From positions 1 to 64,000 of the forward strand of contig NZ_JAJSLW010000012.1 of the NCBI RefSeq assembly GCF_021729145.1: a stretch of 64,000 nt of DNA, written 5' to 3'. This document shows, piece by piece, positions 47,023 to 56,799 of the stretch. The position numbers and the translations under genes were made by a program. Source of the stretch: Membranihabitans maritimus. GTDB lineage: Bacteria > Bacteroidota > Bacteroidia > Chitinophagales > Saprospiraceae. The notes beneath the pieces are model-generated. The model had not been told where the DNA came from. It ran no database searches and was given only the letters and a program-made list of their open reading frames with translations. How positions within the stretch are numbered: position 1 is the stretch's first letter; each line of letters opens with the position of its first letter.

Positions 47023-48000
47023 TTATCTGAGCTTAAAGGTAGATGATCCCGCTAAATAACCTTTATTGTAGATCTCTACAATGTAAGTCCCTTCCGGAAA
47101 TGGTATATTGGGACCCCATTCAAGACAAATTTCACTTTCTTTGTATTCGTAACCCGCTTTTTGAACAGTACTATACTGGAGCTGGTTTTCAGTATCCGTT
47201 AAAGTAAGAACTCCAGAACCCGCATTTTCGACTGCAATAGTTTCACCACTTGGACTAATTATTCTTACATAATACATTTCTTCCCCTTCTTCAGCCAGTT
47301 GATTGACTTCTGTTTCGAAGCAAACATTCAGTTTTTCTACATTGCCAGCTCTTCTTCTTCGAACTTCTCTGCCATTTTCTTTTGTCATATACCCTTTTAC
47401 ATCAATATTTGATATAGGGATCATGGTTGCTTTGTCTACCTTTTTTGAAAGATTTGTATTTTCTTCCGTCAGCAATTCTTTTTCGGAACTAAGGGCAGAA
47501 CGCTCTGATAAAAGTTCTTGATTTTCATTTTGTGTTTCATATACCTGATCGGATAATTCGGCTTTTTCTGTTCTAAGAGCAATATTCTCTTCTGTTAATT
47601 GTTGGTTTTCCTCTTTTAGCTGGTTGATTTCTTCCAGGTATTGTTCAACTGTAGCTTTAAGTTCGGATATTTCATTTTTTGCAGCTTCAAAATCCCTGTT
47701 CACACCGACCATCGAAGCAATTTGATTTTTTTGGTTTTCTATTTCCATGAGGTGTTGATCTATAAGTTTATTCAATTCCTCATTATCTCCCTTAAGTGCG
47801 TTGAGTTCTTTTTGGGCTACCTGGTATTCAGAATCTAATTGAGAATTAACTTCTTCAAGCTGAAGATATTCAGCATCATTTTGTGCGATCTCTTTTCTTA
47901 ATTGTGTATTTTGGTAAAATAAATAACCTGCTATTCCCAATAAGATTAAAGCTATTACACTAAATGTAGCAATGTTTTTTGAAGTATTTTCTGATGACAT
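47023..48000 (-). CDS. membrane-anchored coiled-coil protein
   Basis: 325 residues: short cytosolic start, one membrane helix at about 11-29 (ATFSVIALILLGIAGYLFYQ), a coiled coil at about 30-185 rich in Glu, Gln, Asn and Lys, and a C-terminal beta domain at 195-325 (LNVCFETEVNQLAEEGEEMY, YIVEIYNKGYLAGSSTFKLR). Such proteins are common in Bacteroidetes near the cell envelope; role unknown. The TAnnTTTG box at 48025-48032 lies 24 bases upstream. Divergent from the exonuclease-rpe run. Confidence 0.75.
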   Translation of the reverse strand: MSSENTSKNIATFSVIALILLGIAGYLFYQNTQLRKEIAQNDAEYLQLEEVNSQLDSEYQVAQKELNALKGDNEELNKLIDQHLMEIENQKNQIASMVGVNRDFEAAKNEISELKATVEQYLEEINQLKEENQQLTEENIALRTEKAELSDQVYETQNENQELLSERSALSSEKELLTEENTNLSKKVDKATMIPISNIDVKGYMTKENGREVRRRRAGNVEKLNVCFETEVNQLAEEGEEMYYVRIISPSGETIAVENAGSGVLTLTDTENQLQYSTVQKAGYEYKESEICLEWGPNIPFPEGTYIVEIYNKGYLAGSSTFKLR

Positions 48001-48024
48001 ACTATTAGATTTTAACAGTTAACG

Positions 48025-48032
48025 CAAATCTA
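48025..48032 (-). promoter_or_regulatory. Bacteroidetes -7 box for the coiled-coil gene
   Basis: The minus strand reads TAGATTTG, matching TAnnTTTG, 24 bases before the ATG at 48000. Confidence 0.45.
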
Positions 48033-48061
48033 TCTTCGAAAATTTTAAATATCGAATAAAA

Positions 48062-48811
48062 ATGCAAAGATCAATTCTATCAAAATTATTGAATATATTA
48101 TTTATTGACATTGAAACGGTTCCAAAAGAGGAAGATTTTGATGCACTTGATCCCCGGTTCAAGGAATTATGGCTGAAAAAAGCACGGATTATCAGTGTAA
48201 ATAAGGGGCTTAATACAGATGAAATGGCAGTGCTTTATAATTCCAAAGCCGCTATTTATTCGGAATTTGGTAAAATTGTTTGTATAAGTATGGGGTACTT
48301 TTTGGAAGAGAAAGGACAATTGTCCCTAAAGGTGAAATCATTAGCTGGAGAAGAAAAAAAACTATTGCATCGTTTTGTACCCTTAATTGAGGAACATTTT
48401 AATAATCCCCAAATCCATCGTTATTGTGGTCATAATATCAGGGAATTTGATATTCCGTATTTATGCAGGCGATTATTGATTAATTCAATTAGATTACCGG
48501 ATATTTTGAATTTGTCTGGTAAGAAGCCCTGGGAACTCAATCATTTAATAGATACAATGGATCTTTGGAAGTTCGGAGATTATAAACATTTTACTTCTAT
48601 GGATTTGTTATCTGCAGTTTTGGGAATTCCTTCACCAAAAGATACGATGGATGGAAGCGAAGTACGTGATTATTTTTATTCTAACCGATTAGATGAAATT
48701 GTAAAATATTGCGAAAAGGATGTATTGACCACCGTAAAAATTTATCTTCGTCTTCTCAATTTATCTACCGATTTTGAAGTTATTAATGTGACAAATAAGA
48801 ATTATGATTAA
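48062..48811 (+). CDS. predicted 3'-5' exonuclease (DEDDy/PolB type)
   Basis: 249 residues, an RNase H-like fold. Exo I is FIDIETVP (Asp16 and Glu18), Exo II is YCGHNIREFDIPYLCRR, and Exo III is EIVKYCEKDVLTTVKIYL (Tyr/Asp). These carry the four acidic residues of DEDD nucleases. Proteins of this group are annotated as PolB-like 3'-5' exonucleases without a polymerase. The stop overlaps the rpe start by 8 bases, implying co-translation although no functional link is known. Confidence 0.87.
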   Translation: MQRSILSKLLNILFIDIETVPKEEDFDALDPRFKELWLKKARIISVNKGLNTDEMAVLYNSKAAIYSEFGKIVCISMGYFLEEKGQLSLKVKSLAGEEKKLLHRFVPLIEEHFNNPQIHRYCGHNIREFDIPYLCRRLLINSIRLPDILNLSGKKPWELNHLIDTMDLWKFGDYKHFTSMDLLSAVLGIPSPKDTMDGSEVRDYFYSNRLDEIVKYCEKDVLTTVKIYLRLLNLSTDFEVINVTNKNYD

Positions 48812-49484
48812 AAATCCGATCGTTGCCCCTTCATTGCTTGCGGCAGATTTTTTAAGATTAGAAGAAGAGATTGAATTTATTAACAGTAGCCATGCGGACT
48901 GGCTCCATCTTGATATAATGGACGGTCGCTTCGTGCCCAATATATCCTTTGGGATGATGGTTGTAGAGGCGGCATCAAGAGTATGCCGAAAAACTCTTGA
49001 TGTACATTTGATGATTGTAGAACCAGAAAAGTATGTGGAGGAATTTGCAAAGGCCGGTGCGCAAAATATTACTGTTCATGCCGAAACCTGTAGCCATTTA
49101 CACAGGAATATCCAGCAAATAAAAGCCCTGGGATGTCATGCAGGAGTAGCTATCAATCCCCATACCCCTGTTGGTATTCTGGAACATGTAATTGAAGAAC
49201 TTGACCTGGTCCTGATTATGTCCGTGAACCCGGGATTCGGAGGACAAAAATTTATATTCGAAACATTGAATAAAATCAGGCAAACCCGTCAAATGATCCA
49301 GAATCGCAATTCTAAAGCACTAATTGAAATAGACGGTGGGGTCGGACTTCAAAATGCTGAGAAGATCATGGAAGCTGGGGCCGATGTCCTGGTTGCCGGA
49401 AGCTCGGTATTTAAGTCAAAAAATCCTGCTGATACAATAAACAAGTTAAAATCCATTGGGAACCTGCCGAAATATGATGTATAA
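48804..49484 (+). CDS. rpe: ribulose-phosphate 3-epimerase
   Basis: 226 residues, TIM barrel. Signatures: VAPSLLAADFLRLEEEI, HLDIMDGRFVPNISFG, DVHLMIVEPEKYVEEF, VNPGFGGQKFI and EIDGGVGLQNAEKIMEAGAD. It interconverts ribulose 5-phosphate and xylulose 5-phosphate in the pentose phosphate pathway. It overlaps the exonuclease upstream by 8 bases and the TonB-dependent receptor downstream by about 11, so the three genes form a tight unit. Confidence 0.97.
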   Translation: MIKNPIVAPSLLAADFLRLEEEIEFINSSHADWLHLDIMDGRFVPNISFGMMVVEAASRVCRKTLDVHLMIVEPEKYVEEFAKAGAQNITVHAETCSHLHRNIQQIKALGCHAGVAINPHTPVGILEHVIEELDLVLIMSVNPGFGGQKFIFETLNKIRQTRQMIQNRNSKALIEIDGGVGLQNAEKIMEAGADVLVAGSSVFKSKNPADTINKLKSIGNLPKYDV

Positions 49485-52005
49485 ATTTTTACTGGTTACT
49501 CTTTTTTTAATTTCAGTTATATTCCCGGGAATGGGCCAGGGCACAGTTACTATCGATGGTACGATTTCTGATGCATCAACCGGGGAGAGACTATCTGATG
49601 TATATATTTTTTTAAAGGGAAGTACCAAAGCTATTGGGACAAACGCTGAAGGAAGTTTTTCGTTTGAATTTCAGTCTGACCGTGACACCATTGTTATAGC
49701 ACAACGAGTGGGTTTTAAGAATGTGGAAATTGAAGTCGAAAAGCAGCCAAAAGATATTCACCTTAGGTATGATATTGAAATGTCACCATCCATATCGGAT
49801 TTGGAAGTTGTGGTGCAAAGTACAATTTCCAATCAACCCGGTATGATAGTAGAGGATATATCCGAAATTAAATTATTGCCTTCCATATCGGGGAACCTGG
49901 AAAACATTTTACCCCATATAGCTATGGGAGTCAGCAGTGGAACAGGTGGCGAGTTGAGTTCGCAATATAATGTGCGCGGAGGTAATTACGATGAAAATCT
50001 AGTCTATGTAAATGATTTTCAGGTGTATAGGCCGCAGTTGATACGCAGTGGCCAACAAGAAGGACTATCTTTCCCCAATCCGGATTTGGTAAGGGACATT
50101 TCTTTTTCATCGGGTGGTTTTTCCGCTCGGTATGGAGACAAGCTATCTTCGGTGTTGGATATCAAATACAAAAGACCCGATTCTTCAGCTTATAGTGTGG
50201 ATTTAAGTTTGCTGGGGGCTACCGGGCATATGGAAGGGGCTATACCGATTAAAGGTTCCAATTATCGCAAGTTCCGGTATATTGCAGGAGCCAGGTATAA
50301 ATCTACTTCTTATTTATTAAATACACTGGATATAAAAGGGGAGTACTTACCGCAGTTTTCAGATATTCAGACCTATCTTACCTATGACTTGAGTGAAAGT
50401 TGGCAGGCTGGTTTGCTTTTGAATTACAACAGAGCACTGTATGAATTTACACCTACTACTCGATCCACCGCATTTGGGCTTATAGATTATACTTTACGTC
50501 TTGACTCCGATTTCCAGGGAGCTGAGCGCGATATATTTGAGACAGGAATGGGGGGGATTTCTTTTACCTATTTACCCGAAAGAAAGAAAGATCCCTTCTT
50601 TATCAAGATATTGGCGTCTGCATACCAATCTGCTGAATCTGAGAATTTTGATATTATCAGTACGTACCAACTAAATCAAATCGAAACTTCACTGGGGGCC
50701 GAAAATCAGGGAGAAGCTGTAGCTTTGGTAGGTGAGGGGATACAACATAAATATGTCCGAAACCTATTGCAGTCGAAAGTAGCTAATTTAGAGGTGAAAG
50801 GAGGAATAGAAAAGAATAATTTCAATGATAAGGGGATAAGTACCAGCCACTTTATACAATGGGGGTTAAAAGGGCAATTTGAGCAAATTAATGACCGCTT
50901 GAATGAATGGGAGCGTCTGGACTCTGCAGGGTATTCCTTGCCCTACTTTGACGAATCAGTAGAGCTTGCCAATGTTTATAAATCGAAGAATAATATTGAA
51001 TCCAATCGAATTCAGGCATATATTACGGAGAGTTTCAATTTGAGGAAACCCGGTAAATATTTGTTGACACTGGAAGGAGGGCTCCGCGCCAATTATTGGT
51101 CATTTAATAATGAGTTCAATCTTTCTCCCAGAGGTCAAATATTATTCAAGCCGCTACATACTCCTTTTAACAGAGTTTTGAAATTGGCTGCAGGAATGTA
51201 TGTCCAACCTCCTTTTTATCGGGAAATGAGATATTTGGACGGAACGATTAACAGCGAAATAAGTTCTCAAAAATCATTTCATCTCGTCCTGGGATATTCC
51301 ACTGATTTTCGTTGGGAAAAACTCGATGCGGACTTGAAGTTCATGAGTGAAATTTACTATAAACGACTTTGGGACTTGATCCCTTATGATGTGGACAATG
51401 TTAGAATTCGATATTTCGGTGAAAATTTGGCCACAGGCCATATTGCTGGTATCGATTTTAGGTTGAACGGTGAGTTTGTTCCGGGAGCTGAAAGCTGGAT
51501 CAACATTTCTTTCTTAAAAGCATTGGAAAAATGGGCAGGAATTGACCATAAAGATCTGAAGGAAGGAGATAATAATATAGTGGATGCGGATTATGTACCC
51601 AGGCCTACAGACCAGTTTATGAGTGCATCTGTATTTTTTCAGGATTACTTACCAAGCAATGAAAATTTTAAAGTTCATTTGAGTTTGAACTTTGGGACTG
51701 GGTTGCCCTTTGGTACACCAAATGAAAATATTGAGTTGAGAAATCCATTTAGGTATAAACCTTATTACAGGGTTGATGCTGGTTTTTCAGCTCAATTATG
51801 GGATAGGGATTGGATCCGGGATAAGCCCCATAACCCTTTTCGGTTTTGTAATAATGCCTGGCTCAGTATTGAGGTATTCAATTTACTTCAAATCCAAAAC
51901 GATGCCTCCGTAACCTGGGTAAAAGCTATCAATAATATCCAATACCCGGTTAAAAACAGATTGACTTCCCGTAGGATAAATCTTAAACTGAGGATGGAAT
52001 TTTAG
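49474..52005 (+). CDS. TonB-dependent outer-membrane receptor with CarboxypepD_reg domain
   Basis: 843 residues. The first ATG after rpe coupling (49474, or 49477) leads into a signal peptide (YKFLLVTLFLISVIFPGMGQ). Residues 28-110 form a carboxypeptidase-regulatory-like domain (TIDGTISDASTGERLSDVYI). The plug domain at about 125-235 contains SSQYNVRGGNYDENLVYVND, and the 22-strand barrel follows, ending in an aromatic-rich strand (LKLRMEF). No SusD partner is adjacent, so the substrate is open. The gene overlaps the 3' end of rpe. Confidence 0.9.
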   Translation: MMYKFLLVTLFLISVIFPGMGQGTVTIDGTISDASTGERLSDVYIFLKGSTKAIGTNAEGSFSFEFQSDRDTIVIAQRVGFKNVEIEVEKQPKDIHLRYDIEMSPSISDLEVVVQSTISNQPGMIVEDISEIKLLPSISGNLENILPHIAMGVSSGTGGELSSQYNVRGGNYDENLVYVNDFQVYRPQLIRSGQQEGLSFPNPDLVRDISFSSGGFSARYGDKLSSVLDIKYKRPDSSAYSVDLSLLGATGHMEGAIPIKGSNYRKFRYIAGARYKSTSYLLNTLDIKGEYLPQFSDIQTYLTYDLSESWQAGLLLNYNRALYEFTPTTRSTAFGLIDYTLRLDSDFQGAERDIFETGMGGISFTYLPERKKDPFFIKILASAYQSAESENFDIISTYQLNQIETSLGAENQGEAVALVGEGIQHKYVRNLLQSKVANLEVKGGIEKNNFNDKGISTSHFIQWGLKGQFEQINDRLNEWERLDSAGYSLPYFDESVELANVYKSKNNIESNRIQAYITESFNLRKPGKYLLTLEGGLRANYWSFNNEFNLSPRGQILFKPLHTPFNRVLKLAAGMYVQPPFYREMRYLDGTINSEISSQKSFHLVLGYSTDFRWEKLDADLKFMSEIYYKRLWDLIPYDVDNVRIRYFGENLATGHIAGIDFRLNGEFVPGAESWINISFLKALEKWAGIDHKDLKEGDNNIVDADYVPRPTDQFMSASVFFQDYLPSNENFKVHLSLNFGTGLPFGTPNENIELRNPFRYKPYYRVDAGFSAQLWDRDWIRDKPHNPFRFCNNAWLSIEVFNLLQIQNDASVTWVKAINNIQYPVKNRLTSRRINLKLRMEF

Positions 52006-52105
52006 TCCAGGAGAAGAGATAGGTCGGTAAAACCGGTAGGTGGTAAAGTATGGCGGACAATAGTCTTCGACGTAAAATTATATACTTATATTCAAAAAAT
52101 AAACT

Positions 52106-52113
52106 TATATTTG
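52106..52113 (+). promoter_or_regulatory. Bacteroidetes -7 box for rpsP
   Basis: TATATTTG matches TAnnTTTG exactly, 74 bases before the rpsP ATG, which would give a leader of roughly 70 bases. No convincing -33 TTG. Confidence 0.5.
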
Positions 52114-52187
52114 CGCGCGATAAAAGCTCATTGTCCGCCGTGTCGGATTGTGTGAGTTATTACCTAATTATTAATTAATTTAAGTAG

Positions 52188-52673
52188 ATGGCTGTAAAAA
52201 TTAGATTACAGAGAAAAGGAAGGAAGAAAAAACCGTTTTATCACATTGTCATTGCAGATGTGAGATCTCCCAGGGATGGTAAGTTTATTGAAAAAATCGG
52301 AACTTATAACCCAATGACCAAGCCGGCTACCATTGATTTGGACCGGGACAAAGCCTTTGAGTGGATGGAGAAGGGAGCACAACCTACGGATACTGTGCGT
52401 GCAATATTAAAATTTAAGGGAGTATTGTACAAGAGGCACTTGATGAGAGGTGTTAGAAAAGGAGCATTTACAGAGGAGAAAGCATTGGAAATGTGGACTG
52501 ATTTTGTCAGTAAGAAAGAGGAAAAAGTAGCTACTCGATTCGAGGAATCTGCTCAGGAAAAGAGAGACCGCTTGATTTCAATCTTTGGTAAAGCGCCAGA
52601 AAAGGAAACTCCGGTTGAAGAAGCTTCTGTTGAATCTTCTGAAGAGACGAGCGTTTCTTCGGAGGAGGAATAA
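52188..52673 (+). CDS. rpsP: 30S ribosomal protein bS16
   Basis: 161 residues. The core (about 1-80: [59 protein letters not shown]) is standard. It then continues with a further 80 residues, ending in an acidic Glu/Ser tail ([19 protein letters not shown]). Such tails are usual in Bacteroidetes bS16 and absent from E. coli. Small-subunit assembly protein. Not followed here by rimM or trmD, unlike in many bacteria. Confidence 0.96.
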   Translation: MAVKIRLQRKGRKKKPFYHIVIADVRSPRDGKFIEKIGTYNPMTKPATIDLDRDKAFEWMEKGAQPTDTVRAILKFKGVLYKRHLMRGVRKGAFTEEKALEMWTDFVSKKEEKVATRFEESAQEKRDRLISIFGKAPEKETPVEEASVESSEETSVSSEEE

Positions 52674-52711
52674 GTTAGATTTCTTATAAAAAATATTATA
52701 TTTTTATTGTG

Positions 52712-52735
52712 AACCTGCCCTTTTTTGGGCGGGTT
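52712..52735 (+). terminator. hairpin after rpsP
   Basis: AACCTGCCC (52712-52720) pairs with GGGCGGGTT (52727-52735) over nine bases with one G-T wobble; the loop is six T residues. No T run follows, so it may only partly stop transcription before the next gene at 52768. Confidence 0.6.
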
Positions 52736-52767
52736 CCTTGCTATTTAAAAAACATTAAAAGTTTAAA

Positions 52768-54162
52768 ATGAAGCCACTTGAATCATCATATGTTGAGCAT
52801 TTAAAGGAATTAAAATCAAAAATTCAAGAGTCAAATTTGCTTGAGAATTATCTTGAGTCTGAGGAAGAATCCGATTACAAAGAGATGAGTGATTTGTTTG
52901 AACCGAGGATTCAGGAATTGTATGATGAAGTGGCTAAAAATCATCCTTTAGAACTCATTACCCTGGAGGAGGAGCTTATGGATGAAGCATTTGAGGGATT
53001 GTTTTTACCGCGGATCCTGGGATATTCTGTGTTGAGGGGAGCCATCAACGATGATTATAAATATATCAGACCCCAGGAGCAATTTCAAAAAATCCTGAGT
53101 ACTATTTGCGATTCTGTTCATTTTGATTTTATAAAAAATAGAATAGGACAAACCGTCCAAATGGGTTTTGCTTTGAATAGTGATATATGGACTACGTCAT
53201 TTATTAATAATATGCCCAATAAGAGGGTCGTCAATTACTTGAAAAGTCTAAAATCACAAAAGCTGTGGTTGTTACACGACAGGAAGTTAGCCTATAACAA
53301 ATACCAACGGCAGTTTGGAGACCATAATTTTTATACCATTGATTTCCCGGAAGACAGAATTGAATTGATTGCATCGTATGGTCAATTTGTCAATTTCTTA
53401 AAGTATAGAATTACCAATGATCTGGATAATTCTTCATTCATAGAAGATTTAGTGGTTTTTCTGGAGGATTTAAATGTATACGGAAATCAGGAATTTGTAG
53501 ATATTCTAGGATTGTGCATCCACTATATCCGCTTCGAAGGTGAGGAAGAGAAACGTGTAGCGAAAGTACTCAATGGTCTAAGGAAAGAGAATAATAATTT
53601 TGAGGAAATGCATTTCCATTTCATCGAAAGGTTACTCAGTAGTGAGATGCAGGTTCAATCCGATTCGTATGCAAAGGTGTATAATATACTATCCGATAAT
53701 CCATCAGATGATCTTTTTTCATTTTATTACGTACAAAACATAATTCATGAAAATGGGCTGGCTTCGGAAACCAGTATCGAAGAGGTAAAGTCTGTCTATA
53801 ATGCACATGAAGGCCTTTCCGAATTTAATGAAGCATTGCGATTAGCTATTTTTAATTATTTCCAATCGGAAATGGAGACCATGCAACCCAAAGATTATCC
53901 CGATTATTTTGAACTAAATAAGCTTTTATTAACGTATACAAATTTATTTGATAATCAACAATTCAACCAACAGGTGAAAGAAAGTTGTATTAAATTTGTC
54001 AAGTCCTGTATAAAAGTTTTTACTGACAAACGGGGCAAAAATTATCAGGAAGTCAAAAAATTCGTTTTAGGCCAATTTCAAAACCTCTTTTCCATGAAGG
54101 AAAAAGAGATATTAGAAATTTTTAAGACCCGGAAAAAGAAAAAAGCCAGTAGGGTTCGTTAA
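52768..54162 (+). CDS. hypothetical helical protein downstream of rpsP
   Basis: 464 residues, no signal peptide or membrane segment, high in Glu, Lys, Phe and Tyr. The N-terminal part (SYVEHLKELKSKIQESNLLE) and the remainder look almost fully alpha-helical, without an obvious repeat unit. The C-terminus is basic (FKTRKKKKASRVR). No family recognised and no catalytic motif seen. It lies 95 bases after rpsP with only a hairpin in between and may be read through from that promoter. The basic tail might support nucleic-acid contact; that is a guess. Confidence 0.65.
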   Translation: MKPLESSYVEHLKELKSKIQESNLLENYLESEEESDYKEMSDLFEPRIQELYDEVAKNHPLELITLEEELMDEAFEGLFLPRILGYSVLRGAINDDYKYIRPQEQFQKILSTICDSVHFDFIKNRIGQTVQMGFALNSDIWTTSFINNMPNKRVVNYLKSLKSQKLWLLHDRKLAYNKYQRQFGDHNFYTIDFPEDRIELIASYGQFVNFLKYRITNDLDNSSFIEDLVVFLEDLNVYGNQEFVDILGLCIHYIRFEGEEEKRVAKVLNGLRKENNNFEEMHFHFIERLLSSEMQVQSDSYAKVYNILSDNPSDDLFSFYYVQNIIHENGLASETSIEEVKSVYNAHEGLSEFNEALRLAIFNYFQSEMETMQPKDYPDYFELNKLLLTYTNLFDNQQFNQQVKESCIKFVKSCIKVFTDKRGKNYQEVKKFVLGQFQNLFSMKEKEILEIFKTRKKKKASRVR

Positions 54163-54332
54163 ATGATATATTCGGGGGCATATTAAATTTCAACAAATTA
54201 TCTGAACAATCCTGCGGATGTCATATTTCTATTTGGAATCTCAGTGGATCTTTACGTAAGAGTTAGAATTTTACACCGGACCCCTGAACACAAGGTGAGC
54301 GCTCGCAAAGTTTTGAGCCTAAAACTCCAAGA

Positions 54333-54379
54333 GGAAATAAAATAAAAAATGTATTTAGAATATGTTTTATTTTATTTCC
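54333..54379. terminator. bidirectional AT hairpin between convergent genes
   Basis: GGAAATAAAATAAAA (54333-54347) and TTTTATTTTATTTCC (54365-54379) are a perfect 15-base inverted repeat with a 17-base loop, located between the two converging genes. The stem is AT-rich but long; it probably ends transcription in both directions. Confidence 0.6.
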
Positions 54380-54423
54380 GTATAATAATGTTTGATATGT
54401 TTCTGTAAATATTTAGCCTTTAT

Positions 54424-55716
54424 TTAAGATATTTTATTGATTCCTAGTGCAATTGTATGTGCGGACTGTTCTAATATTTCATCAGTATGTGCATCAGATA
54501 TAAACCCTACTTCGTATCCGGATGGGCCAAGATATATTCCTTTTTCGAGGAGAAAAGCATGGAGCTCCTTGTATTTCTCCATAGATTTAGGATCGATTTG
54601 ATCAGATCGCATAATCCTGGTATCTGAAAAGGCAATCCAAAAAATTGATCCAATGGTTTGAATTGAAATATCAGTAACATTTTTGCTAACTAACTCTCTA
54701 ATTCGCCGTACGAACCTTTTGGTTTTATTTTCCATGTCGCGGTAAAAGTTTTTCCTGCTACAAATTTGTAAAGTAGCCAATCCTGCAGCCATGCTGATTG
54801 GGTTGGCAGACAGAGTTCCTGCCTGGTATACATTTCCTTCTGGTGCAACATGGGACATAATATGTGAATTAGCTGCATAAGCCCCTACGGGCATGCCCCC
54901 TCCAATGATTTTACCATAGGTTATAATGTCAGGTTGAATATCATAAAACCCAGCAGCTCCTTCAAATCCAACCCGAAACCCTGATATAACCTCATCCCAG
55001 ATTAACAGTACATTATTTTGAGTACACAGTTCTCTCATTTTTTTCAGGTAGTTGTGATCCTGAAGTAACAATCCATTATTCGCTGGGACGGGTTCAATTA
55101 TAATTGCAGCTATTTCATTTTTATAGGTTTGCAACGTATTTTCCAACTGTTTTAAATCTGCTAATGGCAGGACAATGGTCTCTTTTATAAACGATTCCGG
55201 AATTCCTGCGGACGTTGAAGTGCCAAAGGTTGCCAAACCGGAACCTGCTTTTACCATCAATGAGTCTACGTGTCCGTGATAGCAGCCCTCAAATTTTACG
55301 ATTTTATTTTTGCCGCTGTATCCTCTTGCCAGTCTTATGGCAGACATCACAGCTTCTGTCCCGGAACTGACAAACCTGATCTTCTCGATATATTTATTGT
55401 TTTGCAGAATAAGTTTTCCCAACTCATTTGAAATGGGATTAGGGGTTCCGAACGACAACCCTTTAGCTACCGTTTTCTGTACAAGTTCGATAACTTCAGG
55501 ATTTTTATGTCCTAAAATTAAAGGGCCCCAACTATTACAAAAGTCAATATACTTATTCCCATCAACGTCAAAGAGATAGGACGCATTAGCTGAATCGATA
55601 AATAAAGGAGGTCCATATACAGATTTGAATGCCCTTACCGGACTGTGGACTCCTCCAGGAAACATTTTTTTTGCTTCTTCAAATAATTCCTTTGATTTAT
55701 GCCTGTTTAAATTCAT
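54424..55716 (-). CDS. hemL: glutamate-1-semialdehyde 2,1-aminomutase
   Basis: 430 residues, PLP enzyme that turns glutamate-1-semialdehyde into 5-aminolevulinate for haem and related tetrapyrroles. Signatures: MFPGGVHSPVRAF, IDFCNSWGPLILGH, FVSSGTEAVMSAIRLARGYS, CYHGHVDSLMVKAGSGLATF, IWDEVISGFRVG and the Schiff-base Lys in ITYGKIIGGGMPVGAYA (K269). A TATCTTTG promoter box lies just upstream (55731-55738, minus). It is monocistronic and divergent from the SPOR-domain gene. Confidence 0.97.
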   Translation of the reverse strand: MNLNRHKSKELFEEAKKMFPGGVHSPVRAFKSVYGPPLFIDSANASYLFDVDGNKYIDFCNSWGPLILGHKNPEVIELVQKTVAKGLSFGTPNPISNELGKLILQNNKYIEKIRFVSSGTEAVMSAIRLARGYSGKNKIVKFEGCYHGHVDSLMVKAGSGLATFGTSTSAGIPESFIKETIVLPLADLKQLENTLQTYKNEIAAIIIEPVPANNGLLLQDHNYLKKMRELCTQNNVLLIWDEVISGFRVGFEGAAGFYDIQPDIITYGKIIGGGMPVGAYAANSHIMSHVAPEGNVYQAGTLSANPISMAAGLATLQICSRKNFYRDMENKTKRFVRRIRELVSKNVTDISIQTIGSIFWIAFSDTRIMRSDQIDPKSMEKYKELHAFLLEKGIYLGPSGYEVGFISDAHTDEILEQSAHTIALGINKIS

Positions 55717-55730
55717 TTTGTGTTTTTTTG

Positions 55731-55738
55731 CAAAGATA
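55731..55738 (-). promoter_or_regulatory. Bacteroidetes -7 box for hemL
   Basis: The minus strand reads TATCTTTG (TAnnTTTG), 14 bases before the ATG; TTTG further upstream (minus, 55754-55757) could be the -33 element, with a spacing slightly shorter than usual. Confidence 0.55.
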
Positions 55739-55783
55739 TATGACTATGATAAACAAAAAAGACATTATATTTAAATTTATAAT

Positions 55784-56794
55784 ATGTACTTAAAGGATAA
55801 TATCACCAGACTTGCCGTAATAGCTTTTGAAAAGGAAGGTTCCTTGAGTATTAGCCAATGTGGCGAACTTAAGAAAGTATATCTTAATGCTTACCAAAAA
55901 AAAGGCGGTGCAGATATTTTTCCACCAAATGAACAAATTTATTTTTATAATAATGTGCATGCGGAGAGTGATAAAAATTTATTACACCTTATAAAGATTT
56001 TGAAATTTTGTTCTGATGAAGAGGCCTTGGAATTGATCAGCGAATGGGAAAAATCCTGGTTAGAGAATATGGATAAAGCCCCTTTTGTTCTTGGGCATAT
56101 TGGGGTTTTTAAAATCAATGATGGGAAAATTGATTTTTATACTTCAGGTAAGACATTCTATGATTTTCTTCCGGTTGTGAAATCAAACTATAAGGGAAAA
56201 TATAATGTCCAGCTACCCGGATCAAGGTTCGAAAAAAGAGCTGAAATTAAAGAGATACGTACGGCAAAAAAGAGGGGTGTTTTAGTACCTGCACTCTGGA
56301 CCTTATTATTAATTGCTTTTGGTATTGCCTTTTTTTTCTGGAAGGGTCCTTTTTCTCAAATTTTTACTGATGGGAAATATCCTGAAAGAAAATTGGTAAA
56401 TGTGGCCCCTAAATCATATCAGGATACTGAAGGGGTAGTATATTTTTCTGATACCAATGAATCAACTATTGAAAAAGAGAATTCAGAAACAACAACTCAA
56501 AAAGCTGAAGAAAGTAGAAATAAAGGAAATGTGGAGGAAAATGCGGTAGAAGATATAAATATTAATCCATCATTAGAGGCAAAGCAATGTACACTTATCG
56601 TAGGGGCATTTGCTAATCAAGGGAATGTTGCAAGGATGACTGAAAAATTGAAAAATCTGGATATGATACCGGTTGTATTAAAGAGAAATACTTTGACCCT
56701 AGTCGGTGCCAGGGTGAACTGCTCGGAGACAGAAAAAGAAGTAACTACCATCCGCGATGAGGTAGAGCCAAATGCCTGGATGTATAAAAATTAA
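55784..56794 (+). CDS. HU-CCDC81-like/SPOR-domain membrane protein
   Basis: 336 residues. The N-terminal 150 residues carry two HU-like (CCDC81-type) domains (LSISQCGELKKVYLNAYQKK, FVLGHIGVFKINDGKIDFYT), which are found in Bacteroidetes SPOR proteins. One membrane helix lies at about 167-183 (VLVPALWTLLLIAFGIAFFF), then a low-complexity Glu/Lys/Asn linker, and a SPOR domain at about 263-336 (CTLIVGAFANQGNVARMTEK). SPOR domains bind denuded septal peptidoglycan. Possible cell-division or septal role. Followed by kdsA 5 bases later. Confidence 0.82.
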   Translation: MYLKDNITRLAVIAFEKEGSLSISQCGELKKVYLNAYQKKGGADIFPPNEQIYFYNNVHAESDKNLLHLIKILKFCSDEEALELISEWEKSWLENMDKAPFVLGHIGVFKINDGKIDFYTSGKTFYDFLPVVKSNYKGKYNVQLPGSRFEKRAEIKEIRTAKKRGVLVPALWTLLLIAFGIAFFFWKGPFSQIFTDGKYPERKLVNVAPKSYQDTEGVVYFSDTNESTIEKENSETTTQKAEESRNKGNVEENAVEDININPSLEAKQCTLIVGAFANQGNVARMTEKLKNLDMIPVVLKRNTLTLVGARVNCSETEKEVTTIRDEVEPNAWMYKN

Positions 56795-56799
56795 ATCGA

